Positions 1 to 7,542 of a stretch of 64,000 bases of DNA are shown here, piece after piece. Numbering within the stretch: position 1 is the stretch's first letter; each line of letters begins with the position of its first letter. Made by a program: the position numbers and the translations under genes. The notes under the pieces were generated by a model that saw only the letters and a program-made list of their open reading frames with translations, did not search any database and was not told where the DNA came from. This DNA comes from Clostridiales bacterium (lineage in GTDB: Bacteria > Bacillota > Clostridia > Oscillospirales > Acutalibacteraceae), in assembly GCA_019416455.1 (NCBI GenBank), contig DXXG01000010.1:62001-126000 (forward strand), read 5' to 3'.

Positions 1-1
1 G

Positions 2-1096
2 GAGGACTTGAGCGGACCCAAGCCCGGCGGTCTGGATCGAGTGGTGGTGTCTGACAAGGACAATCCCCGTCTGGGATACGAAGGTTCTCATTTTTACCGT
101 ATCAACGGCAGGTATTACCTGTTTCTCATCCACTCCCGCCGGGACCGTTGGCGCCGGACAGAAGCCTGTTTCATGGCAGATTCCCTGGAGGATGAGTTTA
201 CAGGCGGCGACGTGCTGGACGACGATATGGGCTATCTGGATCAGGGAGTGGCCCAGGGTGGCATTGTGGATACCCCGGACGGCCGCTGGTACGCTGTGCT
301 CTTCCAAGACAGGGGAGCGGTGGGGCGTATTCCTGTTCTGGTGCCTGTGAGCTGGAAAGAGGGGGTTCCCGTTTTTGGAGAGAATGGCCGTATTCCCGAA
401 AGTTTTCCTGTGCCGGAGGCTGCTCCCACGGCACCTCTTGTGGCAAGCGATGACTTTACCACCTCCGGTGGCCCCCAGACCCATGGAACCTTTGGGTTGA
501 AAAGCTGCTGGCAGTTCAACCACCAGCCGGAACTCACTCTCACCAAGTTGGATCGGCAGCTGGGTACCTGGTCGGTGACCACAGATAAGCTCTGTGCTGA
601 TGTGACCCAGGCTCGGAATACCCTGACACAGCGGATGTTGTTTCCTCGGTGCGCCGCGGAGGTCACCATTTCCGGAGAATCTCTGAAGGAGGGTGACGTG
701 GCTGGATTGTGTGTTCTCCAGTGCTGCTATGGGTTGATCGGTATCACCCGTTGCGAGGATGGTTACCGGCTTACAGTTCGCACTCGAGAGAATGACGAGA
801 CCTCTCAGCCAGCTCAGGTCTCCCCGGAACAGGAATGGGAGAGCATTCCCTGGGGGAGCTCTCAGGTGCAGCTGCGGGTAGAGGCTGACTTTGACCAAAT
901 GAAGGATCAGGCGGTTTTCTTCTACCGGGCTTGCGCATCGGAAAACTGGACACAGTTGGGCCCGGTCCACAAGCTGTACTTTAAGCTGGACCATTTCACC
1001 GGCTGTCGGTTTGGCTTGTTTATCTATGCCACCAAAGAGACTGGCGGTACCGCGACTTTTTCCGACTTTGTCTACGATCCCCAGGAGGAAGAGTGA
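2..1096 (+). CDS. Glycoside hydrolase family 43 enzyme (5'-truncated by window edge)
   Basis: The reading frame is open to the left edge, so this is only the C-terminal 364 residues. GH43 enzymes are five-bladed propellers that cleave beta-xylosides, alpha-arabinofuranosides and similar hemicellulose linkages. The visible part carries the YEGSHFYRINGRYYLF segment, whose Glu matches the family's general acid, and then AQGGIVDTPDGRWYAVLFQD and GAVGRIPVLVPV, typical of the last propeller blades. The N-terminal blade with the catalytic base Asp lies outside the window. From about residue 145 onward the protein looks like the beta-sandwich (concanavalin-like) C-terminal domain common in GH43 xylosidases (DDFTTSG start, FSDFVYDP end). 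No signal peptide can be judged. A neighbouring sugar transporter or regulator may lie to the left. Family call is firm, substrate is not. Confidence 0.85.
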   Translation, partial: EDLSGPKPGGLDRVVVSDKDNPRLGYEGSHFYRINGRYYLFLIHSRRDRWRRTEACFMADSLEDEFTGGDVLDDDMGYLDQGVAQGGIVDTPDGRWYAVLFQDRGAVGRIPVLVPVSWKEGVPVFGENGRIPESFPVPEAAPTAPLVASDDFTTSGGPQTHGTFGLKSCWQFNHQPELTLTKLDRQLGTWSVTTDKLCADVTQARNTLTQRMLFPRCAAEVTISGESLKEGDVAGLCVLQCCYGLIGITRCEDGYRLTVRTRENDETSQPAQVSPEQEWESIPWGSSQVQLRVEADFDQMKDQAVFFYRACASENWTQLGPVHKLYFKLDHFTGCRFGLFIYATKETGGTATFSDFVYDPQEEE

Positions 1097-1161
1097 GTTC
1101 TGGATCTCCATTGGAAACAAGCTTTTCATGGGAAGTTTGTGAAATTTCTACCTCTCATTAC

Positions 1162-1192
1162 TTGACTTATAGTGAACTTTAGGTGGTAAGAT
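1162..1192 (+). promoter_or_regulatory. MerR-type promoter (19-bp spacer with dyad) for the Fe-ADH gene
   Basis: TTGACT (1162-1167) and TAAGAT (1187-1192) are separated by 19 bp, not the usual 17. The spacer holds the imperfect dyad CTTATAGTGAACTTTAGG (1166-1183). This is the geometry of promoters that MerR-family activators untwist. Between it and the gene is a leader of about 150 nt with a GAGACG/CGTCTC hairpin near 1201-1228. The regulator is not in the window. Confidence 0.6.
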
Positions 1193-1349
1193 AAAAATAA
1201 CGAGACGAAATAGTCCGTCTGCGTCTCGGGACTGTCCGGTGAAAATGATTCTCCCGCCAAATTGAAGCGGCAGGGAAACGGTATTTGCCGTGACGGGTTT
1301 GGCTTCAAAAGTGAAAACTAGTTTTATCTTATCAAAGGAGAGAGCGATT

Positions 1350-2528
1350 ATGGATAATTTTACTTTTTATGCCCCCACTTATTTTTCCTTCGGAAAGGGA
1401 ACAGAAGCTGAGACGGGAAGCCTGGTGAAGCGGTTTGGCGGGACCAAGGTCCTGATCCATTACGGTGGCGGAAGCGTGATTCGGTCCGGGCTCCTTGGCA
1501 GGGTCAAGGAATCTTTGGAAAAAGAATCTATTCCTTACATCGAGCTAGGCGGAGTCAAGCCCAATCCCAGAAGTGGTCTTGTATATGAGGGAATTTCCCT
1601 TTGCAGAAAGGAAAACATTGACTTTGTTCTGGCTGTGGGCGGTGGAAGCACGATCGATTCCGCAAAAGCTATTGCGGCAGGCACCGTTTATGACGGCGAC
1701 TTCTGGGATTTTTATGAAGGAAAACCTGTGACAGAAGCCCTGCCTATCGGAACTATTTTGACCATTGCGGCGGCTGGTTCGGAGGGTTCTCCTGACTCTG
1801 TCATCACCAAAGAAGAGGGTATGATCAAGCGGGGCGCCAGCGGAGAAGCGTATCGGCCCAAGTTCTCCATTCTGAATCCCGAGCTGACCCAGACTTTGTC
1901 TCCCTATCAGACGGCCTGCGGAGTCACAGACATCCTTGCTCATCTGTACGAGAGATATCTGACCAATACCCAGAACGTGGAGACTACGGACCGGATGATC
2001 GAGGCTCTCATGCTGGCCATGATCCACGAGGCGCCCAAAGTGATCGAGAATCCCAACGACTACGAGGCTCGTGCCAATATTATGTGGGCGGGCATGATGG
2101 CCCATAACAATTCCTGCGGCGTGGGAAGAAGTCAGGACTGGACTAGCCATAATATCGAGCATGAGCTGTCCGCCCTCTATGACTGCGCCCACGGCGCTGG
2201 TTTGGCCGTTACTATGCCTGCTGTTTTCCAGTACACCATGAAGCATGACGTTACCCGGTTTGTGAAAGTGGCAACCAGAGTCTGGGGCTGCCAGATGGAT
2301 TTTGAGCATCCGGAAGTGACTGCCAAGGCAGGCATCGAAGCTCTTCGCAATTTCTTGATCTCCATTGGAATGCCCAAAAACTTTGCTGAGCTTGGAGCGA
2401 AGGAAGAGGACATTGAGAAGCTGGCTCATACTTGCTGCTACGGAAGCGAACACGCCAATGGGACCATCAGCGGTTTCACCACCCTGACTCAGAAAGACGT
2501 GGAAGAGATCTACCGGCTGATGCTGTAA
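1350..2528 (+). CDS. Iron-containing alcohol dehydrogenase (butanol dehydrogenase type)
   Basis: 392-residue group III alcohol dehydrogenase, NAD(P)H-dependent, interconverting aldehydes or ketones and alcohols in the cytosol. The N-terminal Rossmann-like half has GGGSVIRSG (39-47) and the pyrophosphate-binding GGGSTIDSAKAIA (97-109). The helical C-terminal half supplies metal ligands, seen as D194-x3-H198 (TDILAHLYERYL), H267 and H281 (HNIEHELSALYDCAHGAG). Overall it most resembles the clostridial BdhA/YqdH group. The start was placed at the ATG preceded by AAAGGAG (1334-1340). An in-frame extension to 1290 has no ribosome site and no family match. It is monocistronic, between a MerR-type promoter and a strong terminator. 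This fits induction by a metabolite, aldehyde or redox stress. Substrate cannot be told from sequence. Confidence 0.92.
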   Translation: MDNFTFYAPTYFSFGKGTEAETGSLVKRFGGTKVLIHYGGGSVIRSGLLGRVKESLEKESIPYIELGGVKPNPRSGLVYEGISLCRKENIDFVLAVGGGSTIDSAKAIAAGTVYDGDFWDFYEGKPVTEALPIGTILTIAAAGSEGSPDSVITKEEGMIKRGASGEAYRPKFSILNPELTQTLSPYQTACGVTDILAHLYERYLTNTQNVETTDRMIEALMLAMIHEAPKVIENPNDYEARANIMWAGMMAHNNSCGVGRSQDWTSHNIEHELSALYDCAHGAGLAVTMPAVFQYTMKHDVTRFVKVATRVWGCQMDFEHPEVTAKAGIEALRNFLISIGMPKNFAELGAKEEDIEKLAHTCCYGSEHANGTISGFTTLTQKDVEEIYRLML

Positions 2529-2540
2529 CCGTACAGGAAA

Positions 2541-2573
2541 AAGGCTTGAAACGCTAGGTTTCAAGCCTTTTTT
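2541..2573 (+). terminator. Intrinsic terminator after Fe-ADH
   Basis: Perfect 12-bp stem AAGGCTTGAAAC / GTTTCAAGCCTT with a GCTAG loop, running into a T-tract. Confidence 0.92.
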
Positions 2574-2675
2574 GCGCTTTTAAAACGAAGAAAAAGAAGA
2601 TTTACTAAAATTTCTTTCAGAGACAAACCCTCTTCTCAAAATGGGGAAATGCCCTTTTGTATAGTGATGTGTTTC

Positions 2676-2704
2676 TTGACTTTTTCAATGTAAAGTGCTA
2701 CTAT
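2676..2704 (+). promoter_or_regulatory. Sigma-A promoter for the larA-like gene
   Basis: TTGACT (2676-2681), 17 bp, TACTAT (2699-2704). The predicted transcript start, about 2711, falls on the upstream in-frame ATG at 2712. That start would be leaderless, so translation more likely begins at 2760. Confidence 0.75.
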
Positions 2705-2759
2705 ATCGGCTATGTTGGCACACTTGAGTGCAGATTTTGGTAATAGAAGGCGAAACTAT

Positions 2760-4058
2760 ATGGAAAGTATGAAGTACAGCGATACAGAATTTCTTGTTTC
2801 TTTGGATCCCAAACAAGTGGTGGCAGAAGTCCACGCCAACACTGTGGAGCTTCCCAAGCGTACTGTGCGGGAACACATTGAATACGCCCTGGACCATCCT
2901 ATTGGTGCCGGTCCTATTGAAGAGGTCGTCCATTCCGGAGACAAGGTGTGTATCATCATCTCCGACGTTACCCGCCGCTGGCAGCAGCCAAGCACCTATC
3001 TGCCTATTCTGGTGGAAAGGCTCAATCGAGCCGGGATCCCCGACGAGGATATCCTTATTCTCTGCGCTACCGGTACTCACCGTCGTCAGACAGAGGAGGA
3101 GCATATCTCCTTGGTGGGAGAGGAACTCTATCGACGCATCCGGTTCATGGACCACCAGTGCGACGATAAGGAGCACCTTACCTATATGGGGACTACCAGC
3201 CGGGGAACGCCGGTATGGTTGAACAGCTACGCTATGGCCTGCGACAAGATTATCCTTACCGGCGGTGTGGTGTACCATTTTCTGGCCGGATTTGGTGGGG
3301 GCCGAAAGTCCGTGGTTCCTGGTATCGCGGGACGGGAGACCATCAACACCAATCACAACAACGCCCTAAATCATGGACTGGGCAGTGGTTCCAACCCTCG
3401 GGTGTGTAACGGCAATATGGGGGAGGATAACCCCTTCCATAGTGACCTGATGGAGTGCGCTGCCTTTGCGAAGCCTGCCTATTTGTTAAACGTCTTTGTG
3501 GACGATAACTACCAGATTGTAGGAGCCTTTGCCGGAGACTGGCAGAAAGCCCATGAGACAGCAGCGAAGGCTGTGGAGCAGTTGGATGGTGTTCCCATTC
3601 CTCGCCGTACTCCTTTGGTAATCGCCAGCGCGGGAGGTTTCCCCAAGGATATCAACCTGTATCAGACGTCCAAGACTCTCTCCAACGCTCTGGCTGCTGT
3701 TGCTCCCGGTGGTACGATGATCCTGTTGTCCCAGTGCCGGGAAGGGTTCGGTGATCCGGATTGCGAGGCTCAGATCTGTGCCTATGACACCATGGAGGAG
3801 CGTGAGAAAGCTCTTCGGGCAGATTTCTCCATCGGTGGATTCGTCGGTTTTCTTTTTGCTGAAGCGTCGGAGAATTACCACCTGATCCTGGTCACGGACA
3901 TTCCCAGTGAACGTTTTGAGCGTACGAAGATCCAGGTGGCCCGGACGCTGGATGAAGCGTTGGTTTTGGCAGCTCAATGCAACGGCGGAAGTCTTGATGG
4001 GGTGGAGACCACCCTTATGCCTCACGGCGGCAGCACGTTCCCATTGCCGCAGGAGTAA
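2760..4058 (+). CDS. larA: LarA-family nickel-dependent hydroxyacid racemase/epimerase
   Basis: 432 residues, full length for LarA (DUF2088 plus C-terminal domain). LarA carries the nickel-pincer nucleotide (NPN) cofactor and racemises lactate by hydride transfer. Homologues act on other 2-hydroxyacids, including malate, 2-hydroxyglutarate and D-gluconate. Family residues are present at nearly canonical positions: SDVTRR (68-73), catalytic H107 in ATGTHRR and H173 in VYHFLAGFGGGRK, cofactor-linked lysine K183, and nickel ligand H199 in INTNH. The start was chosen by the AGAAGG ribosome site (2745-2750) and by the promoter position. No larB, larC or larE is in the window, so NPN must be made elsewhere. 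It sits between two dehydrogenases, each with its own promoter, which favours a hydroxyacid pathway over plain lactate racemisation. Family sure, substrate open. Confidence 0.88.
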   Translation: MESMKYSDTEFLVSLDPKQVVAEVHANTVELPKRTVREHIEYALDHPIGAGPIEEVVHSGDKVCIIISDVTRRWQQPSTYLPILVERLNRAGIPDEDILILCATGTHRRQTEEEHISLVGEELYRRIRFMDHQCDDKEHLTYMGTTSRGTPVWLNSYAMACDKIILTGGVVYHFLAGFGGGRKSVVPGIAGRETINTNHNNALNHGLGSGSNPRVCNGNMGEDNPFHSDLMECAAFAKPAYLLNVFVDDNYQIVGAFAGDWQKAHETAAKAVEQLDGVPIPRRTPLVIASAGGFPKDINLYQTSKTLSNALAAVAPGGTMILLSQCREGFGDPDCEAQICAYDTMEEREKALRADFSIGGFVGFLFAEASENYHLILVTDIPSERFERTKIQVARTLDEALVLAAQCNGGSLDGVETTLMPHGGSTFPLPQE

Positions 4059-4111
4059 TTTTTGTAATGGGCAAATGGTTTGCTTCTCTGCATCCAAAGA
4101 TATGAGAAAAA

Positions 4112-4140
4112 TTGAAGTTTCGTCAAATGCAATGTATAAT
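4112..4140 (+). promoter_or_regulatory. Sigma-A promoter for the Zn-dehydrogenase
   Basis: TTGAAG (4112-4117), 17 bp, TATAAT (4135-4140). It leaves a leader of about 94 nt before the ATG at 4241. No terminator was seen after the preceding gene, so read-through is also possible. Confidence 0.75.
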
Positions 4141-4240
4141 GGTTTTAGGTAAATTGCGTCGCAGGGGCAGCTTCAGGAGGAAATGAAGCTGCGTTAGGCC
4201 CAGCGGATATTCATAAACAGGGAGTACGAGGAGGAATACC

Positions 4241-5278
4241 ATGAAAGCCTTGACCTATCTGGAACAGGGGAGATTCGCGCTTTTGGACAAACCAAAGCCA
4301 ACTTTGCAAAATTCCCGGGACGCCATCGTGCGGGTGACCATGAGTTCCATCTGTACCAGCGATCTGCACATCAAGCATGGCAGCGTACCACGGGCAGTGC
4401 CGGGCATCACTGTGGGCCATGAGATGGTGGGCGTTGTGGAGCAGGTGGGCAGCGACGTACATACTGTCCGCCCTGGTGACCGGGTGACGGTAAACGTGGA
4501 GACTTTTTGCGGCCAATGCTTTTTCTGTAAGCAGGGCTACGTGAATAACTGTACCGACGAAAATGGCGGCTGGGCTTTGGGTTGCCGTATCGATGGGGGG
4601 CAGACGGAATATGTTCGGGTTCCTTACGCCGACCAGGGGCTGGACCGGATCCCGGAGGGCGTGACGGACGAGCAGGCCCTATTTGTGGGGGATATCCTGG
4701 CCACGGGATTCTGGGCGGCACGCATTTCGGAGATCAAGCCGGAGGACACAGTGTTGATCATCGGAGCGGGACCCACTGGTATCTGTACTTTGTTGTGTGT
4801 GATGCTGAAACATCCGAAAAAGATCATTATCTGCGAGAAGGATGAGGCAAGGCGGCAGTTTGTCCGAGAGCATTACCCCCAGGTCCTGGTCTGTGAGCCT
4901 GAGGACTGTGAGGAGTTTGTACAGGAGACTTCGGAGCATGAGGGTGCGGATGTGGTGCTGGAAGTGGCCGGAGGAAAAGATACTTTTGAACTGGCCTGGA
5001 AATGCGCCCGACCCAACGCCGTGGTAACTGTGGTGGCCCTGTACGAGGAGGCCCAAACTCTGCCTTTGCCGCAAATGTACGGAAAAAATCTGACCTTTAA
5101 GACCGGCGGCGTGGACGGATGTGACTGTGCCGAGATCCTCTCTTTGATCCAGCAGGGAAAGCTGGATACCACACCTCTGATCACCCATCGATTTGCCTTG
5201 TCGGAGATCGAAGAGGCTTACCGGGTCTTTGAGAACCGATTGGATGGTGTCATTAAGATCGCTGTTACGGCAGATTGA
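4241..5278 (+). CDS. Zinc-dependent medium-chain dehydrogenase (alcohol/polyol type)
   Basis: 345-residue MDR-superfamily enzyme: N-terminal GroES-like catalytic domain and C-terminal Rossmann domain. Catalytic zinc ligands are C38 (SICTSD) and H60-E61 (TVGHEMVG). The structural zinc is bound by four cysteines C90, C93, C96 and C104 (CGQCFFCKQGYVNNC). NAD(P) binds at VLIIGAGPTG near residue 170. This layout fits sorbitol/threonine/2,3-butanediol dehydrogenase-like enzymes that oxidise secondary alcohols or polyols. The start has a strong GAGGAGGA site (4228-4235). It follows the LarA homologue, so a hydroxyacid or sugar acid handled by both is plausible but unproven. Substrate not recognisable. 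Confidence 0.9.
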   Translation: MKALTYLEQGRFALLDKPKPTLQNSRDAIVRVTMSSICTSDLHIKHGSVPRAVPGITVGHEMVGVVEQVGSDVHTVRPGDRVTVNVETFCGQCFFCKQGYVNNCTDENGGWALGCRIDGGQTEYVRVPYADQGLDRIPEGVTDEQALFVGDILATGFWAARISEIKPEDTVLIIGAGPTGICTLLCVMLKHPKKIIICEKDEARRQFVREHYPQVLVCEPEDCEEFVQETSEHEGADVVLEVAGGKDTFELAWKCARPNAVVTVVALYEEAQTLPLPQMYGKNLTFKTGGVDGCDCAEILSLIQQGKLDTTPLITHRFALSEIEEAYRVFENRLDGVIKIAVTAD

Positions 5279-5312
5279 CCCTGGTCAATGATGAGATTTC
5301 CCCGAATAAATC

Positions 5313-5346
5313 AAAAAAGCCGACGGAGATTCCGACGGCTTTTTTT
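5313..5346. terminator. Bidirectional terminator between convergent genes
   Basis: AGCCGACGGA / TCCGACGGCT (one A-A mismatch) with GAT loop, A-tract on the left and T-tract on the right. It serves the dehydrogenase (+) and adenine deaminase (-). Confidence 0.9.
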
Positions 5347-5377
5347 GCTGTGTTTTCGACTGTGTGTGGCACTAGAT

Positions 5378-7174
5378 TTATTCTTCGATTTCCAGCGGCA
5401 CAAAGCAGAACTTGGTGCAGTCCACCAGACCCCGGTCGGTCAGCCGGAGTTCCGGCAGACAGGCCAGAGGGATCAAAGCCATGGTCATAAAGGGGGAGAC
5501 CATCTTGCATCCGATCTGTTCCCAAGCGTTTTCCAGCTGCTCTACCAGATCGCTCATCTCGCTGACAGGCTTGTCGTTCATCAATCCCGCGATGGGCAGG
5601 GGGACCAGCCCCAGAACTTTGCCGTCCCGCACCACGACCATGCCGCCTCCGGACTGGATCAAGGTGTTGGCGGCCAAGGCCATGTCCTGATCGTTGGTGC
5701 CGATGACCAGCAGATTGTGAGCGTCGTGAGCCACAGTGGATGCCATAGCTCCGTTTTGGATCTGGAAGCCTTTTACAAAGCCAAATCCACGTTTCCCGGT
5801 CTCGTGATGGCGTTCGAATACCACTGCTTTCAAAACGTCCTGCGAGGTGTCAGACCTCAGTTCCCCGTCGGTCACCTTGAGGACAGCCTGTGTTGCCCGG
5901 TTGTCCACACGGCCGGACGCAACTTCCATGACCCGAACCTGTACCGTGTCGCCCTCTGCGGGAATACGGAAGGATTCGGGAGTGATCTCATCCCGGATAT
6001 GCATGGAACCGGTAACCCACACAGGGTATTGATAAGGTTCAAATTCCTTTGTCAGCTTCCCGTCTTTGGCAACGATGTCTCCGTCAATGAGCACCTGAAC
6101 CACTTCCATGGAGGAAAGATCCCGGAGAAGCACGATGTCAGCGCATTTGCCGGGAGTGACGGACCCCAGCTCGTGATCCAGCTGGAAGCACTGGGCGCAG
6201 TTGATGGTCACCATTTGGATGGCGGTGACAGGGTCCACGCCTTCTTCCAGGGCACGGCGGAGGATGTGGTCTATGTGGCCCTGAGAAGCCAGAGTGTGGG
6301 GGTGGTTGTCGTCGGAAACCATCACGGCGAAGCGGGTGTCCACCTGATGCTGGGTGATGCTCTTGACCACTTCGTGCAAGTCCCGCCAGCCGGATCCTTC
6401 CCGGAACATGGCGTACATGCCAAGCCGCATTTTCTGCAAAGCGTCCTCTGCCCGGGTGGATTCATGGCAGCAGCGGATCCCGGAGGCAATGTAAGCGTTG
6501 AGCCCCGCGCCGTTTTCCGGCATGGCATAGTGGCCCGTGACGGTCTTTCCGGCTTTGAGGGTTTCGCCCACGATGTCGTGGGCGTGCTTGTCCGAGGAGA
6601 GGATCCCCGGGAAGTTCATCATTTCGCCCAGGCCCACTACACTATCCCAGTCCATGGTCTCGCGAATATCTTCCGGCCCCACGAAAGAACCAGTATCCTC
6701 GAACCCAGGCACAGCAGGCACGCAGGAAGGGGTGGTGATCATAGCCTTCAAAGGAGTGCGCTTGGCGTCCTCTACCATGCAGGAAACACCTTTCAGCCCC
6801 AGCACGTTGCAGATCTCATGAGGATCCATGAAGATCCCCACAGTGCCGTGGGGGATCACCGCCCGGGCGTACTCGCCTACGGAGACCATGGAGGATTCCA
6901 CGTGGATGTGGCCGTCCAAGAAACCGGGAGCAATGTAAGTCCCAGTGGCGTCGATCACCTGAGTTTCTTCGCCGATGCAATGAGAAGCATCCCCGACCAG
7001 AGCGATGCGCCCCTTGCTGATGGCCACATCCACGGATTCCTGCAATTCATGGGTACAGACGTTGACCAGGGTGCCGTTTCGGATAACGATGTCCGCCGGA
7101 ACACGGCCCTGAGCCACTGCGGCCAGAGTGGAGCTGGCTTCCCACAGCGGCACTTTGCAAAAGTGATTGATCAT
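5378..7174 (-). CDS. ade: Adenine deaminase
   Basis: 598-residue amidohydrolase that hydrolyses adenine to hypoxanthine and ammonia (EC 3.5.4.2) in purine salvage. A binuclear metal centre is indicated by PGFLDGHIHVESS (H89, H91), MDPHEICN (117-122), E184 in GLGEMMNFPG, H215 in TGHYAMP and SDDNHPH (287-293). Length and the long C-terminal adenine-deaminase domain (ending near GLVPLPIAGLMND and VSPFMTMALIPLACLP) match bacterial AdeC rather than the shorter adenosine-deaminase-like enzymes. Start has AAGGAGGGG seven nt upstream on the reverse strand (7181-7189). It is monocistronic and divergent from the amino acid importer. I looked for a purine riboswitch in the roughly 80-nt leader and saw none. 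Confidence 0.95.
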   Translation of the reverse strand: MINHFCKVPLWEASSTLAAVAQGRVPADIVIRNGTLVNVCTHELQESVDVAISKGRIALVGDASHCIGEETQVIDATGTYIAPGFLDGHIHVESSMVSVGEYARAVIPHGTVGIFMDPHEICNVLGLKGVSCMVEDAKRTPLKAMITTPSCVPAVPGFEDTGSFVGPEDIRETMDWDSVVGLGEMMNFPGILSSDKHAHDIVGETLKAGKTVTGHYAMPENGAGLNAYIASGIRCCHESTRAEDALQKMRLGMYAMFREGSGWRDLHEVVKSITQHQVDTRFAVMVSDDNHPHTLASQGHIDHILRRALEEGVDPVTAIQMVTINCAQCFQLDHELGSVTPGKCADIVLLRDLSSMEVVQVLIDGDIVAKDGKLTKEFEPYQYPVWVTGSMHIRDEITPESFRIPAEGDTVQVRVMEVASGRVDNRATQAVLKVTDGELRSDTSQDVLKAVVFERHHETGKRGFGFVKGFQIQNGAMASTVAHDAHNLLVIGTNDQDMALAANTLIQSGGGMVVVRDGKVLGLVPLPIAGLMNDKPVSEMSDLVEQLENAWEQIGCKMVSPFMTMALIPLACLPELRLTDRGLVDCTKFCFVPLEIEE

Positions 7175-7262
7175 AGAGTCCCCTCCTTAAAATAAATTGG
7201 TTTGGAAAAGATCTGCGTACATTTTCGACAATATTGGATTGCAATCAGGTGTTGTTTTCAAC

Positions 7263-7291
7263 ATTATAACACTGGGCCGGGGAGGAAACAA
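7263..7291 (-). promoter_or_regulatory. Sigma-A promoter for ade
   Basis: On the reverse strand TTGTTT (7286-7291), 17 bp, TATAAT (7263-7268), giving a leader of roughly 80 nt before the ATG at 7174. Confidence 0.72.
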
Positions 7292-7453
7292 CCGTCTTTT
7301 GGGGGAGTTTTCCGGTGGCACAGGAGCAAATTCTTTTGTGTCCGGGATGACACGGAACAAGAATAATACACAAATGCAATAGGCGAAACCTCCAATTTCC
7401 CGGACGAGTTTTTAGATAAAACGGGAAAAAAGATAGGAAAGATAAAATGATTC

Positions 7454-7482
7454 TTTACAACAGCACGTTAGCGTGCTAAAAT
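7454..7482 (+). promoter_or_regulatory. Promoter with embedded operator palindrome for the amino acid importer
   Basis: TTTACA (7454-7459), 17 bp, TAAAAT (7477-7482). The palindrome TTAGCGTGCTAA (7468-7479) covers the spacer and the first bases of the -10, so a bound protein would block polymerase. A similar palindrome, TTAGCACACTAA, lies at the start of the his transcript (24783-24794), which suggests a common repressor. Confidence 0.72.
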
Positions 7483-7542
7483 GCGAAAGCAGTCAGGAGT
7501 TGAACCTATCAGCTCCAGGAAAATTTGGAGGGAAGATCTATC

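Larger units (their letters stand above)
7175..7542. other. Divergent promoter region between ade and the amino acid importer
   Basis: 368 bp with no credible gene. It holds the ade promoter on the reverse strand (7263-7291), the importer promoter with palindrome on the forward strand (7454-7482) and both ribosome sites. The centre (about 7295-7450) contains a short TGTC...GACA hairpin near 7339-7352 but nothing I can assign. Confidence 0.7.

Noticed and set aside
1126..1308. 60-codon reverse-strand frame in the Fe-ADH leader
   Set aside because: No ribosome site and it covers the MerR-type promoter.
5288..7195. 635-codon plus-strand frame opposite adenine deaminase
   Set aside because: Lies fully over a well-recognised enzyme, crosses its terminator and has no domain; a shadow of GC-rich codon use.
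7175..7260. Purine riboswitch in the ade leader
   Set aside because: The leader is about 80 nt and shows no conserved purine-aptamer loops or terminator switch.
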